Below, piece after piece: positions 18,860 through 27,856 of a DNA stretch of 64,000 bases (position 1 is the first letter of the stretch; each line of letters begins with the position of its first letter). The notes under the pieces were generated by a model, which made no database searches, was not told the origin of the DNA, and saw only the letters and a list, made by a program, of their open reading frames with translations. Location of the stretch: NCBI GenBank assembly GCA_014381825.1, contig JACNKX010000094.1, positions 1 to 64,000 of the forward strand, read 5' to 3'. Origin of the DNA: Planctomycetota bacterium (lineage in GTDB: Bacteria; Planctomycetota; Planctomycetia; Pirellulales; Pirellulaceae). A program made the translations under genes and the position numbers.

Positions 18860-19849
18860 CTAACAGCCGGCGCTTTGCGTTCTGAGCCAGTTCACGACTC
18901 TCCAGTCCATCCACCACCGATCAGGATCGCTGCCTTTGGATTTCGCGATGTGCGCGACGTGTCCACCATACTTCGTGATTAGTAGCTCGATGCTTGGCGA
19001 CAAGTCAGCTCGGCGAAACATCTCGACAGGAACGACCGGGTCATCTTCGGCAGCGAGGATTAGCGTTGGCAATGCGATCTCGTTCAGGCGAGGTATCGCG
19101 CTTGACTGCGTGTAATAGTCCGTCACGTCTCGGAAACCGCTCAGCGGAGCAGTGAAACGATTATCGAACTCGACGATGCCCTTGGGAGTCGGGTGCAGCG
19201 GAATGTCAGCGAGCCGTGGCATTTGCTCGCGTCGATCATGTAGGAACCGAACCAAACGTCGCGAAAAGTTGCGACTGTAGATCTGGTTCCAACCTTCGTC
19301 GATATTATTGCCGCAAACGACGAGATCGATCGGCGGCGCAACCGCGATGACGCTGTCGAGATTGGCAAGCGGTTGATCGCCCAATTCGCCTGCAAGTTTC
19401 AGGCTTATGTTGCCTCCCATCGAAAAACCGATGACGGTTAACGGTGCTTCCGGGCAAAGCTCATGAACTTTCAGTGCCGACGCTTGAGCATCTTCGCTTC
19501 GACCGGCGTGGCCTGGGTGCTGTGCGAGTTTCGCTCCAGCTCCACATCCGCGCATATCCATTCGGAACACGCGAATGCCGACATCGTTCAGTTTCCCTGC
19601 GACTCGGACCATGTACGGCGAGCCGTGACAGCCGGATACTCCGTGCAGAAGAAGTGCGACACGGTCCTGTGGTTGCCAGTTGTCGGGGCAATCATCATGT
19701 AGCACGAGACGGTCGCCATCCCCCACGTCCACACGGTGTTGTGTGGCACGATAAGGACGCGAGTGGCCCTTGATGTAGGCTCCCGCGATGGTCTGCATGT
19801 GTCCGCTTCGCAGCATCGGGTGCGGGATGAATGGTGGGACGTCCATCAT
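18860..19849 (-). CDS. YheT-family alpha/beta-hydrolase
   Basis: A 329-residue hydrolase of the YheT/ABHD1-3 family. Its N-terminus (PHPMLRSGHMQTIAGAYI) is the family's characteristic GHxQT entry. The nucleophile elbow GFSMGGN contains the serine; a later Asp in ILAAEDDPVVP and His in YGGHVAHIAKS complete the triad. The lid-preceding VALLLHGVSGCHGSPYMVR is the oxyanion region. Bacterial YheT proteins are esterase-like enzymes of poorly known substrate. Its start codon overlaps the stop of the sigma-54 activator gene by four bases, so the two are probably co-translated. Confidence 0.88.
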   Translation of the reverse strand: MMDVPPFIPHPMLRSGHMQTIAGAYIKGHSRPYRATQHRVDVGDGDRLVLHDDCPDNWQPQDRVALLLHGVSGCHGSPYMVRVAGKLNDVGIRVFRMDMRGCGAGAKLAQHPGHAGRSEDAQASALKVHELCPEAPLTVIGFSMGGNISLKLAGELGDQPLANLDSVIAVAPPIDLVVCGNNIDEGWNQIYSRNFSRRLVRFLHDRREQMPRLADIPLHPTPKGIVEFDNRFTAPLSGFRDVTDYYTQSSAIPRLNEIALPTLILAAEDDPVVPVEMFRRADLSPSIELLITKYGGHVAHIAKSKGSDPDRWWMDWRVVNWLRTQSAGC

Positions 19850-21672
19850 TTCAATCCGTGCTCTTCGACCTTACGATAGAGTGTCGCGCGACCGATCCCA
19901 AGCAGACGTGCGGCTTCCGGTATGTTGCCGCCTGTTCGCTCGATGGCCTGTTTGATCAGTTTGCGTTCCCAGAAGTCAATCCGTAGCGATTCCAATTCGT
20001 CGCTTGTATCACGCAAACCAAGATCTTCCGGCTTAATCTGAGTGCCCTCTGCCAAGACAACGGCGCTGTCGATGACATTGCGAAGCTGCCGCACGTTGCC
20101 CGGCCAGTTGTATGCCAAGAGCCTCTCGCGAGCTGACGGAAGTAAGACTAACTCGGGCCGCGCATGTTGCTTCTTGAAATGCTCCAGGAAGAACATTATC
20201 AGCAGTTCGACGTCCGTGCCACGATCTCGCAACGGCGGGATGTACAACTCGAAAACACCGAGACGATAGAACAGATCTTCGCGAAAGCGGCCGTCGCGAA
20301 CGAACTCGCGGAGATCTCGATTTGTTGCCGCAATGACGCGTACGTCGACATTGATCTCAGCTTGTCCGCCGACGGGAAGGAACGGATGGCCTTCGAGGAT
20401 GCGAAGTAACTTGGCCTGCCCGTCCAATGTCATCTCGCCAACTTCGTCCAAGAACAACGTCCCTGAATCCGCTTGCTGAAACCAGCCGACACGGTCGAAT
20501 TCCGCTCCGGTGAACGCTCCTTTCTTGTGCCCGAACAGCTGGCTCTCCATCAGGTCGCGCGGAATCGCAGCGCAATTAACCGACAGCATGGGCCGATCCG
20601 CTCGCGGGCTCGCTCGGTGCAGGCCACGCGCGACGAGTTCCTTGCCACACCCGCTCTCGCCTCGCACGAGTACGGCGCCCGGTGCTCGCGCGATCTTCAT
20701 GATCTTGTTCCTCAAGTCGAGCATCGGAGGACTTTCGCCTAGAAGCTCGTCCGAGCTTGCCGTCTGAGCTGCGAGTCGCGCGTTGTCCGCCTGTAGCGTC
20801 GCGAGCTGATGAGCCTTTGCCAATGCGATCGCCAGCATGTTGGCAACCGACATGGCAACTTCAAAATCACTTTGGCGGAACCGCCCCCGTTCCAGATACA
20901 AGTGCAGCGCTCCGAGCATCGTGCCGTCACGAATCGTGGGGATGCAGATCGCATCGGCGAAATGCTGCATGCTGTCCGAAATCTTGCCGGTGGAATGTTT
21001 GCTGGTCCAGACCGCACGACGTTTTCGGCTGACCATGTCAGTTAATGTCGCGCTCAGCGCCAGTTGTTCCGCTGATGTCTCGGGCAAGACTCGCTTCGCT
21101 CGCAATTCCCCTTCATCGTCGATCCACAGAAAACCTACCAGCGACGCCCCTGACCTCTCGCGCATGACTTCCAATGACGTTGTGATCACTTCCTCTTGGT
21201 CACTGCACCCAAGAAGTGTGATGCTCAACTGATAGATGTCGAGCAAGTCCTTGGCTTGCTCTTCGTCACACAGCGCGGGCGCTGCAAACGTACTCGTGTC
21301 GCCGCTGCCCATTGGTGCGTCGAGGATCACGGTCTCGGTTGACTCGAGATGCTCCGCTCCTGATTCAGTCGTCGTTCGTTCGTCTGTCCGAAACGAAAAC
21401 TCAGCGTCACCAATCTTCAAGACGCAACCATCGACGAGTCGAACTTCGTCGATCTTCTGTCCGTTCAGAAAAGTGCCGTTGCGGCTTCCTGCGTCGCGTG
21501 CCCACCACCCATCGTCGTCACATGAGACGACGGCGTGAACGCGTGAAGAGAGTGGGTCGGTCAAGATGATTTGGCATTCCAAGCCGCGACCGATCTGATT
21601 ATCTGTGTTCGGATCAAGCAGATAGTTCGAACCGCTTCGCGCACCAGATGTCAATGTCAGGTAAGCGAGCAT
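19846..21672 (-). CDS. FHA-GAF sigma-54-dependent transcriptional activator
   Basis: Enhancer-binding protein of 608 residues from ATG 21672. The frame continues to 21900, but those residues translate the heptamer array (GHWSLVI repeats) and are unlikely to be protein. Order: FHA domain (about 15-95; IGRG, SSRVHA, DAGSRNGTFLNG) binding phosphothreonine, a GAF sensor (about 135-290), AAA+ core with Walker A GESGCGKE (338-345), GAFTGA (385-390) for sigma-54 contact and Walker B TLFLDEVGEM, and a Fis-type helix-turn-helix at the end (GGNIPEAARLLGIGRATLYR). FHA in place of a receiver domain suggests control by Ser/Thr kinases. It is cotranscribed with the YheT gene. Confidence 0.92.
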   Translation of the reverse strand: MLAYLTLTSGARSGSNYLLDPNTDNQIGRGLECQIILTDPLSSRVHAVVSCDDDGWWARDAGSRNGTFLNGQKIDEVRLVDGCVLKIGDAEFSFRTDERTTTESGAEHLESTETVILDAPMGSGDTSTFAAPALCDEEQAKDLLDIYQLSITLLGCSDQEEVITTSLEVMRERSGASLVGFLWIDDEGELRAKRVLPETSAEQLALSATLTDMVSRKRRAVWTSKHSTGKISDSMQHFADAICIPTIRDGTMLGALHLYLERGRFRQSDFEVAMSVANMLAIALAKAHQLATLQADNARLAAQTASSDELLGESPPMLDLRNKIMKIARAPGAVLVRGESGCGKELVARGLHRASPRADRPMLSVNCAAIPRDLMESQLFGHKKGAFTGAEFDRVGWFQQADSGTLFLDEVGEMTLDGQAKLLRILEGHPFLPVGGQAEINVDVRVIAATNRDLREFVRDGRFREDLFYRLGVFELYIPPLRDRGTDVELLIMFFLEHFKKQHARPELVLLPSARERLLAYNWPGNVRQLRNVIDSAVVLAEGTQIKPEDLGLRDTSDELESLRIDFWERKLIKQAIERTGGNIPEAARLLGIGRATLYRKVEEHGLK

Positions 21673-21740
21673 AGCGGCGAAGATTCCTTGGAACGCACGG
21701 GGTTGGGCGAGAGCTGACGCAGTATACTGGGGACGGGCAC

Positions 21741-21824
21741 CAATGACCAATGACCAATGACCAATGACCAATGACCAATGACCAATGACCAATGACCAAT
21801 GACCAATGACCAATGACCAATGAC
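21741..21824. repeat. Heptamer tandem array, 12 copies of CAATGAC
   Basis: Twelve uninterrupted identical 7-base units fill 84 bases between the divergent sigma-54 activator and chelatase genes, followed by a partial CAAACAG unit. On the minus strand it reads as repeated GHWSLVI; on the plus strand each unit contains ATG, and the last one is the first possible start of the chelatase gene. Similar short tandem heptamers (STRR-like) occur in intergenic DNA of cyanobacteria and planctomycetes. Confidence 0.97.
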
Positions 21825-22586
21825 CAAACAGGAATGTTGCTAGTCGGGCATGGGACTCGTGACCAACGAGGTGTTGCGGAGTTCTTGAAGACGGTCGCAA
21901 TGGTGTCCGAGTTGTTACCGGATGTCATTGTCGAGGCCGGATTCCTTGAGTACGCGGAGCCATCGATTGATACGGCCTTGAAGCGTTTGGTTAACCGCGA
22001 TGTTCATGAGCTAGTTGTCGTGCCACTGCTGTTATTCGCCGCTGGGCATGCGCAGCAGGATCTCCCCGATGCGGTCGCAAAGTCGATCGCCCCTTCGTCG
22101 CAGGTGAAGATCCGCCAAGCCGAACCGCTTGGCTGTCATAGCGAGATTCTCGCGGCTTCAACAGAGAGGTACCTCGAAGCACTCGACCAAGAGCGAATCG
22201 ATGTTACCGGTGATGTGGCACTTGTGATGGTCGGTCGCGGAACGAGCGATGAGGCGGCTATCTCGGACGTACGAAAGTTCGTCGAATTGCGAACTAGGCA
22301 AACGCCTGCCGCAGAAGTTTACACGGCTTTCCTGGCCGTGGCCGATCCTTCGGTCGACGAGATCCTGCGATCCGTCCAACGATCGCCGTGCAGCACGATA
22401 GTCGTTCAACCACACCTGCTCTTCCACGGTAAGCTAGTTGTCGATTTGCAAAGTAAAGTCGTCGACGCGCGGGCAAGCGGGTCGAGCCAACAGATCTTGC
22501 TGGCCCGACACCTTGGGCCGTGCCATCAAGTGGCTTTGGCGGCGGTTGACCGTTTTCATGAGACCGAAGCCGCTCTCGACATATAG
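21813..22586 (+). CDS. Two-domain CbiX-like sirohydrochlorin chelatase
   Basis: A 257-residue chelatase-fold protein with two CbiX halves. The first half has the metal-site histidines in MLLVGHGTRDQRG and LLFAAGHAQQDLPDAV. The second half has VGRGTSDEAA, where the first histidine is replaced by Arg, and LFHGKLVVDLQ, so only the N-terminal half looks catalytic, as in long CbiX proteins. It would insert cobalt or iron into sirohydrochlorin for cobalamin or siroheme. The first ATG lies in the heptamer array; the ATG at 21834 starts exactly at the conserved MLLVGHG and may be the true start. No other cobalamin genes are adjacent. Confidence 0.83.
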   Translation: MTNDQTGMLLVGHGTRDQRGVAEFLKTVAMVSELLPDVIVEAGFLEYAEPSIDTALKRLVNRDVHELVVVPLLLFAAGHAQQDLPDAVAKSIAPSSQVKIRQAEPLGCHSEILAASTERYLEALDQERIDVTGDVALVMVGRGTSDEAAISDVRKFVELRTRQTPAAEVYTAFLAVADPSVDEILRSVQRSPCSTIVVQPHLLFHGKLVVDLQSKVVDARASGSSQQILLARHLGPCHQVALAAVDRFHETEAALDI

Positions 22587-22739
22587 TTGTCCTGCGAAAG
22601 AGGTTCGGGGCACGCCCGTTTGGAGTCCCCAGAACATCGATCTTGCCTCAGCTCACATTTGCGCTTACTATCGGATAAGCTGTTGCCTATAAATAGGTTG
22701 CGAATTATCCGCTTCTTCACCACATAGACGCAAGGAAAC

Positions 22740-24869
22740 ATGATGCGCAGCGATTATCACAATGTGAGTGGAAAACCCAATGTCAGCGAAACACCCAACG
22801 TGGCTCGTAAGCGTTGTTTAGGACTCTTATTCGGTTTTGTCCTCTTCGGCGGACTGTCTGTCGCTTGGCTGACGTTGCCCGCTGCTCCACTCGATGGGCC
22901 CGGTCGGAGTGATCGGCGCGTCACGCGCACGGTCAAGTCCTTCATGGAACACGAGCATCTTTCCCGTCACCCGCTGGATGACGAGATATCGACGCGCGCG
23001 ATGAAGGCGTTCTTAAGTGGATTCGACCCGCGAAAGATGTACTTCTTGCAGTCAGATATCGACGAGTTTATGGCGAAGGAGCTTTTGTTAGACGACGAAG
23101 TTCAAGAAGGCAACGTGCGGTTTTCTTATACGGTCTTCAATCGCTTTCAAGCACGTCTCGACGAGCGCGTGGCTTTGGTCAACGAGCTCGTTGACCAACC
23201 CCATGACTTTACGGTCGATGAAAACATCGTCACCGACCCGGATGCATTGCAATATCCCCGTACGGAAGAAGAGGTCACCGATCGCTGGCGGAAACTTATC
23301 AAGTTGAACTTGTTGACTTTCAAAGCCGACGACCTGTCGGATGAAGAGGCTCGTGCCAAGATTAAGCGTCGCTATCAGAGTTTGGCCAAACGCTGGCACC
23401 AAACGGACACTGACGAGTTGCTCGAGCGCTTCCTCACCGCTGTTACCAGCAGCTACGATCCGCATACAAGTTATATGTCACCTAGTTCGTTCGAAAACTT
23501 CCAAATCATGATGCGATTGAATTTGGATGGCATCGGGGCGGCGTTACAGATTTCCGAAGACGGCTACACGGTTGTGACGAAAGTAATTCCCGGTGGCGCG
23601 GCCGATAAAGATGGTCGGCTAAAGCCTGACGACCGGATTGTCAGCGTTAGCGACGCCGACGGCGGGATGGTGGATATTGTCGACATGAAGCTGAATGATG
23701 TCGTTCAGTTGATTCGGGGGACAGCAGGGACCGTCGTGAAGCTTGGCGTACAGCCAGGTGGAATTGGGGAAACGAGTGTTTACGATATTACGCGTGCCAG
23801 AATCGAGTTGGCGGACAGTGCGGCACAGGGCGAGGTTATTCAACGTGGAACCAAGCCGGACGGTAAGCCCGTTCAAGTCGGTGTGATCGATTTGCCCAGC
23901 TTTTATATGGATATGGAAGCGGCACGCGATGACAACGGCAAGAATTCTTTTCGCAGCACTACCCGCGATGTCGGTGTGATCTTAAATGACTTCAAGTCAA
24001 AGAACGTTGACGTCGTTGTCCTTGATCTGCGTCGCAACGGCGGCGGAAGTTTGACAGAAGCAATCAATCTGACCGGCCTGTTTATCGATCAAGGTCCCGT
24101 GGTTCAAGTGAAAGACGCGATTGGTCGCATTCAGAGTTACAACGATCTTGATGCCGGTATGGCGTGGGACGGACCACTGGTCGTCTTGACGAGCAAGTTC
24201 AGTGCGAGTGCGAGTGAGATTCTCGCAGGTGCCATTCAGGATTATAATCGCGGGTTGATCATCGGCGACGAATCGACCCATGGCAAAGGAACGGTTCAAA
24301 GTCTGTTGAATTTGGGCAGCCAAATCTTCCGTAGCCTGCCAGACCCTCCGAATCTTGGTGCATTGAAGATCACGATGCAACAGTTCTATCGCCCGAATGG
24401 CGACAGTACTCAGAAACGCGGTGTGATTCCGGACGTTGTTCTGCCGTCCTTGACGAACGCGATTGGGATGGGAGAAGGTGACTTGGACTATGCCGTTGAC
24501 TTCGATAGCATCCCGATGGCGCAATTCACGGCTTACAACATGGTCGGTGCCGATGCCCTGAAACGCCTTCGCACTGATTCCACTGGTCGGATTAAGGAAT
24601 CGGACGAATTCTCCAAAGAGCTGACGCGGATTGCTCGTTACCAACGAATGAAAGATGAAAAGACGATCTCGTTGAACGAGGAAAAGTACCGTGCGCGCCG
24701 AGAGGCCGAACGCGACGCGGAAGACGAAGAAGAGAAGCACTTTGACGAACAGCAAGGGAACAAAGAACGCGAGATCTTTGCTGACGATTTCTATAACAAA
24801 GAGATTGTCAATATCGCGCTGGACTATTTGAAAGAACTGGCGAATAACAAAGTTGCTCGAGTTCAGTAA
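22740..24869 (+). CDS. Tail-specific (C-terminal processing) S41 protease
   Basis: Prc/Tsp-type periplasmic protease, 709 residues. An N-terminal anchor (residues about 26-48) is followed by the family's N-terminal domain, a PDZ domain (about 255-340, NLDGIGAALQISEDGYTVV) and the S41 core. The catalytic dyad is Ser490 in KFSASASEIL and Lys516 in THGKGTVQ, with Gln520 following. The C-terminal Lys/Glu-rich part matches the DUF3340 tail of Prc. It degrades proteins by their non-polar C-termini. AAGGA at 22732-22736 favours the second ATG (22743) as start; TATAAA at 22688-22693 may be a -10 box. It is convergent with the HELIH gene. Confidence 0.93.
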   Translation: MMRSDYHNVSGKPNVSETPNVARKRCLGLLFGFVLFGGLSVAWLTLPAAPLDGPGRSDRRVTRTVKSFMEHEHLSRHPLDDEISTRAMKAFLSGFDPRKMYFLQSDIDEFMAKELLLDDEVQEGNVRFSYTVFNRFQARLDERVALVNELVDQPHDFTVDENIVTDPDALQYPRTEEEVTDRWRKLIKLNLLTFKADDLSDEEARAKIKRRYQSLAKRWHQTDTDELLERFLTAVTSSYDPHTSYMSPSSFENFQIMMRLNLDGIGAALQISEDGYTVVTKVIPGGAADKDGRLKPDDRIVSVSDADGGMVDIVDMKLNDVVQLIRGTAGTVVKLGVQPGGIGETSVYDITRARIELADSAAQGEVIQRGTKPDGKPVQVGVIDLPSFYMDMEAARDDNGKNSFRSTTRDVGVILNDFKSKNVDVVVLDLRRNGGGSLTEAINLTGLFIDQGPVVQVKDAIGRIQSYNDLDAGMAWDGPLVVLTSKFSASASEILAGAIQDYNRGLIIGDESTHGKGTVQSLLNLGSQIFRSLPDPPNLGALKITMQQFYRPNGDSTQKRGVIPDVVLPSLTNAIGMGEGDLDYAVDFDSIPMAQFTAYNMVGADALKRLRTDSTGRIKESDEFSKELTRIARYQRMKDEKTISLNEEKYRARREAERDAEDEEEKHFDEQQGNKEREIFADDFYNKEIVNIALDYLKELANNKVARVQ

Positions 24870-24883
24870 TATGGTCGGTCCTG

Positions 24884-26212
24884 TTACCGGGCGCTGATCG
24901 TGACGGTCATCTGTCCCGTGTTGTCGGCAATTTCATTCCAGGCATCGCGGCATCGCAAGTAGAGCTTGCCGTTAGTCTTTGATTGCCACGTGCCGCTAAC
25001 GCCCAGCGGGAATGGTTCGCTAAGCGTATGACCAGTTAACACGATGCCGACCAATTGCCCCAGTTGGTTCTTGTCGCCGTCGGCATCGGTTTGCTCGCCA
25101 CCGACAGAAAGGGACCATTGGCCCTTCACTCGGTAGTCGTATCGCTGTCCACTGGTTACGGTGACGCCAGACGGCTGAAATCCTTTGCCTGCGACAGCAA
25201 AAGTTTTGCGCGATTCGCCTGCGACTAACGCAGCAAAGCGATGGTTCCAATCCCACGAGCAGAGATCGACTCGGTATCCGAATGAGGCATGCTTTAGAAA
25301 GAGTTGGTGCTCAAACTCGATCTGATCGCGCACCGGAGCGAAGAACTCGTCGAACGCATTTCGCTGCTCTCCGACAAAGACGTTCCCCAAGTTGCGAAAG
25401 CGTTTCGAGTAGTTCGGGTTATGAAGCATCATGTAGCAGAAAGCCCAGCTATGAAGATACTCGTCACGTGCCTGTGCGACGTCGTCTGCATCGGCGTCTG
25501 TCCAAACATCTGCCGAGACGTGCCGACCCTGAGTTGCAGGATCATCCATCATGCGACTGAGTGACTGAAAGATCCGCTTGCCCGTGCTTCCTGTCGTAAG
25601 AATCTTCGAAAGCGAGGTGTGGTCGCTGCCACGTAGGGTCTCGAACTGTTGTTCCGAACACCGGATGCCGGACGCTCGCGTACTCCGCTTAACGACCATC
25701 TCCGCCATGCCTTCCTTATACCATTCGGGTCCTGATGAACCGAACGTGTGAATGCAATAGGCGTGAATCAACTCGTGTTCTGCGACACCTCGCTTACTGG
25801 AGGCATAAACCGTGGGCTCATTCCGCAATTGTTTCCCGCTGCCCGCCATCTTCGGCAACGTCGCACCGCCAACGCCATCAATGATCACTCGAGCCAACCG
25901 ATGTGGCAACTGCGCGTCGGTCCAAGCAGCGAGATCATGAACGACGAAACATTCGATTTGCCCGTTTGGCTTCCGGCCCCAGTATCGAGACGCGAACACG
26001 AGCGTTTCTTCAAGTCGTTTGTACAACGATTCGGCGTCGGACTCGGGCAAGTCCGTCCGCACGAGTAGACGCGAGGACCGATACTCACGAATCAGCGTCT
26101 TTGGATTCTGTGATGCGTCACGCCCCTGTGGCTCGTCGGCTGATGCGGCAGGCGGCGCGAGCATTCCTAGCAAGGCGACTAGACAGAGAGCGTAGTGAGT
26201 CAAGTGAGGCAT
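24884..26212 (-). CDS. Exported DUF1570-like HExxH protein
   Basis: A 442-residue exported protein; the ATG at 26212 gives a good signal peptide (MPHLTHYALCLVALLGMLAPPAASA) while the longer frame to 26248 adds a basic stretch. The centre holds EHELIHAYCIHTFG (His146, Glu147, His150) and then EWYKEGMAEMV with Glu167, the spacing of gluzincin metallopeptidases, as in the planctomycete DUF1570 family. The C-terminal third has a beta-rich region (GQRYDYRVKGQWSLSVGG; LYLRCRDAWNEI) that recalls lectin-like stress modules. Proteolysis is inferred from the motif. Convergent with the Tsp gene, 14 bases away; it lies downstream of the PIMT gene on the same strand. Confidence 0.7.
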   Translation of the reverse strand: MPHLTHYALCLVALLGMLAPPAASADEPQGRDASQNPKTLIREYRSSRLLVRTDLPESDAESLYKRLEETLVFASRYWGRKPNGQIECFVVHDLAAWTDAQLPHRLARVIIDGVGGATLPKMAGSGKQLRNEPTVYASSKRGVAEHELIHAYCIHTFGSSGPEWYKEGMAEMVVKRSTRASGIRCSEQQFETLRGSDHTSLSKILTTGSTGKRIFQSLSRMMDDPATQGRHVSADVWTDADADDVAQARDEYLHSWAFCYMMLHNPNYSKRFRNLGNVFVGEQRNAFDEFFAPVRDQIEFEHQLFLKHASFGYRVDLCSWDWNHRFAALVAGESRKTFAVAGKGFQPSGVTVTSGQRYDYRVKGQWSLSVGGEQTDADGDKNQLGQLVGIVLTGHTLSEPFPLGVSGTWQSKTNGKLYLRCRDAWNEIADNTGQMTVTISAR

Positions 26213-26295
26213 GTTGCGACGATTGCGATCTGCCAGTCGTCGCGCCACAGTGAAGAGGAGGAGCGGATTGGCGAATTGGAACTCTAATGAATGGG

Positions 26296-27528
26296 CTAAC
26301 GTTCTTGACGGACCCTCAACGCTACGGAATCGATGGCGAACTCTCCCGTTGCTCCAAACATTCCAACCGCGACGACCGCCAACTTGGCCGTTGGTGGCAC
26401 TGGAATTGTGGCTTGCTTCTTCACCCAGCTAATCGTTCCGTACCAAGGGCCTGCTGATTTTGAACCGCAGGGCGCCTGTTTGTCGTCGAAGAAGCTCACA
26501 TTGACTCGGGGAAGCTCGCGCGGCGAGCGCCCCGGACGCACGTCCGTTGCACGCAGATAGAGCGAGATGTCAATCGCAGCGATCTCCCGTCCGTTTACGC
26601 CGACCGCTTGCAATGCCTGGGCTCCTCGGCCAGCCGTATCGTTGCTGAACGCTAGAAATCGTTCTCCATGCATCGCCTCTTCATCGCCCACGATCGTCGC
26701 TTGGCGAACGTAGTACCAGGCCAGTAGTTCGTCTTCGTCGTCGGTTAGTTCGAAGCTCGCGTTCCGCAACTTGGGAATGCCGTCATCGTCCTTTCGGTCA
26801 CGCACTTTTTCAGCGCGACCCGTCATGGGGACAAAGAACGTCGGTTGGAGCGACTCGGCTTGTAGCTTCCCGTTCACTTTCTTCAGCAGAACGAGTGTTT
26901 GTTGATAGCGCTCTCCCAACGGAACGACCATACGTCCGCCCTCACGAAGTTGTTGAACGAGCGCTGGTGGCGGTCTTTCGGGCGAACAGGTAACGATGAT
27001 GCTGTCGAACGGTGCATGTTCCGCCCAGCCTTGATAGCCATCGCCAATCTTGGTGTGTACGTTGTCGTAGTCTTGGCGTCGTAGCGTCTGCGCCGCCTTG
27101 CGTCCGAGCGACGATACGATCTCGATTGAATAGACATCAGCCACTAGCGGGCTAAGCACTGCCGCCTGATAACCGCTTCCCGTACCGATCTCTAAGACCT
27201 TATGGGTCGGGCGAGGCTTCAATGCCTGTGTCATGTACGCCACGATAAACGGCGGTGAGATCGTTTGGCCTTCGCCAATCGGCAACGCCATATCGAGGTA
27301 AGCTAAATGACGCTGTTGCGGCGAGACGAACAAGTGTCGTGGCGTTTTACTTATGGCCGCGATAACTCGCGGGTCCTCAATTCCAGCCTCGGCGACTTCT
27401 TCCCGAACCATCCTCGCGCGAGCTTCCGCCAATTGTGCTTCGCTCTGCGAATACACCGGCGATATCGCACACACAATGCAGAGGCTGCATACCGATCGGA
27501 CGATACATATTGTGCGAGGCAACACCAA
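26296..27528 (-). CDS. pcm: Exported protein-L-isoaspartate O-methyltransferase with extra C-terminal domain
   Basis: PIMT repairs isoaspartyl residues using S-adenosylmethionine. The catalytic part (about 35-235) has MVREEVAEAGIEDPRVIAAI, LDMALPIGEGQTISPPFIVA and the SAM motif VLEIGTGSGYQAAVLSPL (111-128). The N-terminus (VLPRTICIVRSVCSLCIVCAISPVYS) looks like a signal peptide, and after residue 250 comes about 155 residues starting NASFELTDDEDELLAWYYVR that resembles a carbohydrate-binding beta-sandwich. Usual Pcm is about 210 residues and cytosolic, so this is an exported, extended form, a type seen in several Gram-negatives. Start is TTG 27528 or GTG 27525. Confidence 0.85.
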   Translation of the reverse strand: MVLPRTICIVRSVCSLCIVCAISPVYSQSEAQLAEARARMVREEVAEAGIEDPRVIAAISKTPRHLFVSPQQRHLAYLDMALPIGEGQTISPPFIVAYMTQALKPRPTHKVLEIGTGSGYQAAVLSPLVADVYSIEIVSSLGRKAAQTLRRQDYDNVHTKIGDGYQGWAEHAPFDSIIVTCSPERPPPALVQQLREGGRMVVPLGERYQQTLVLLKKVNGKLQAESLQPTFFVPMTGRAEKVRDRKDDDGIPKLRNASFELTDDEDELLAWYYVRQATIVGDEEAMHGERFLAFSNDTAGRGAQALQAVGVNGREIAAIDISLYLRATDVRPGRSPRELPRVNVSFFDDKQAPCGSKSAGPWYGTISWVKKQATIPVPPTAKLAVVAVGMFGATGEFAIDSVALRVRQER

Positions 27529-27856
27529 CGATCCGACCTTTCAAAACGGCAAGGTGCGATAAGAAGATTGCCGGACGATCGGAGCCGAATGTCGATGAAA
27601 AACGCGATATGGTCGACGCACAACCAAGAAAGGGCAACGGATTCAGTTTAGTTGGTTCTTAGACGTGCGGCAACGAGGAAACAGGACTCTCCACCGAGTC
27701 GCGACACACTCGTAACGATATCAACGTCTGTAGGCCCGGATTAAGTTGCTCGCTCCTAATTGGACGGCTCACATCAGAGCCAATGTTTTTCGCACGAAAC
27801 ACACAAGGTGGCGCTGTCGAACTAACGTTCCTGCCTGGAAACAAGGAACACAGTGC
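27529..27856. other. Gene-poor stretch, 328 bases
   Basis: Lies upstream of the PIMT gene and downstream of the DUF4340 gene. Short frames on both strands lack a family signature. No tRNA-like cloverleaf or strong terminator was seen. The promoter of the PIMT gene is presumably here. Confidence 0.6.

Noticed and set aside
21741-21824. CRISPR array
   Set aside because: Units are 7 bases with no spacers; a simple tandem repeat.
21673-21900. N-terminal extension of the sigma-54 activator with GHWSLVI repeats
   Set aside because: This is translation of the heptamer array; the FHA domain begins just after ATG 21672, which has an AAGGA-type site upstream.
23997-24755. 252-residue minus-strand frame
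   Set aside because: Fully antisense to the S41 core and tail of the Tsp protease; no family features.
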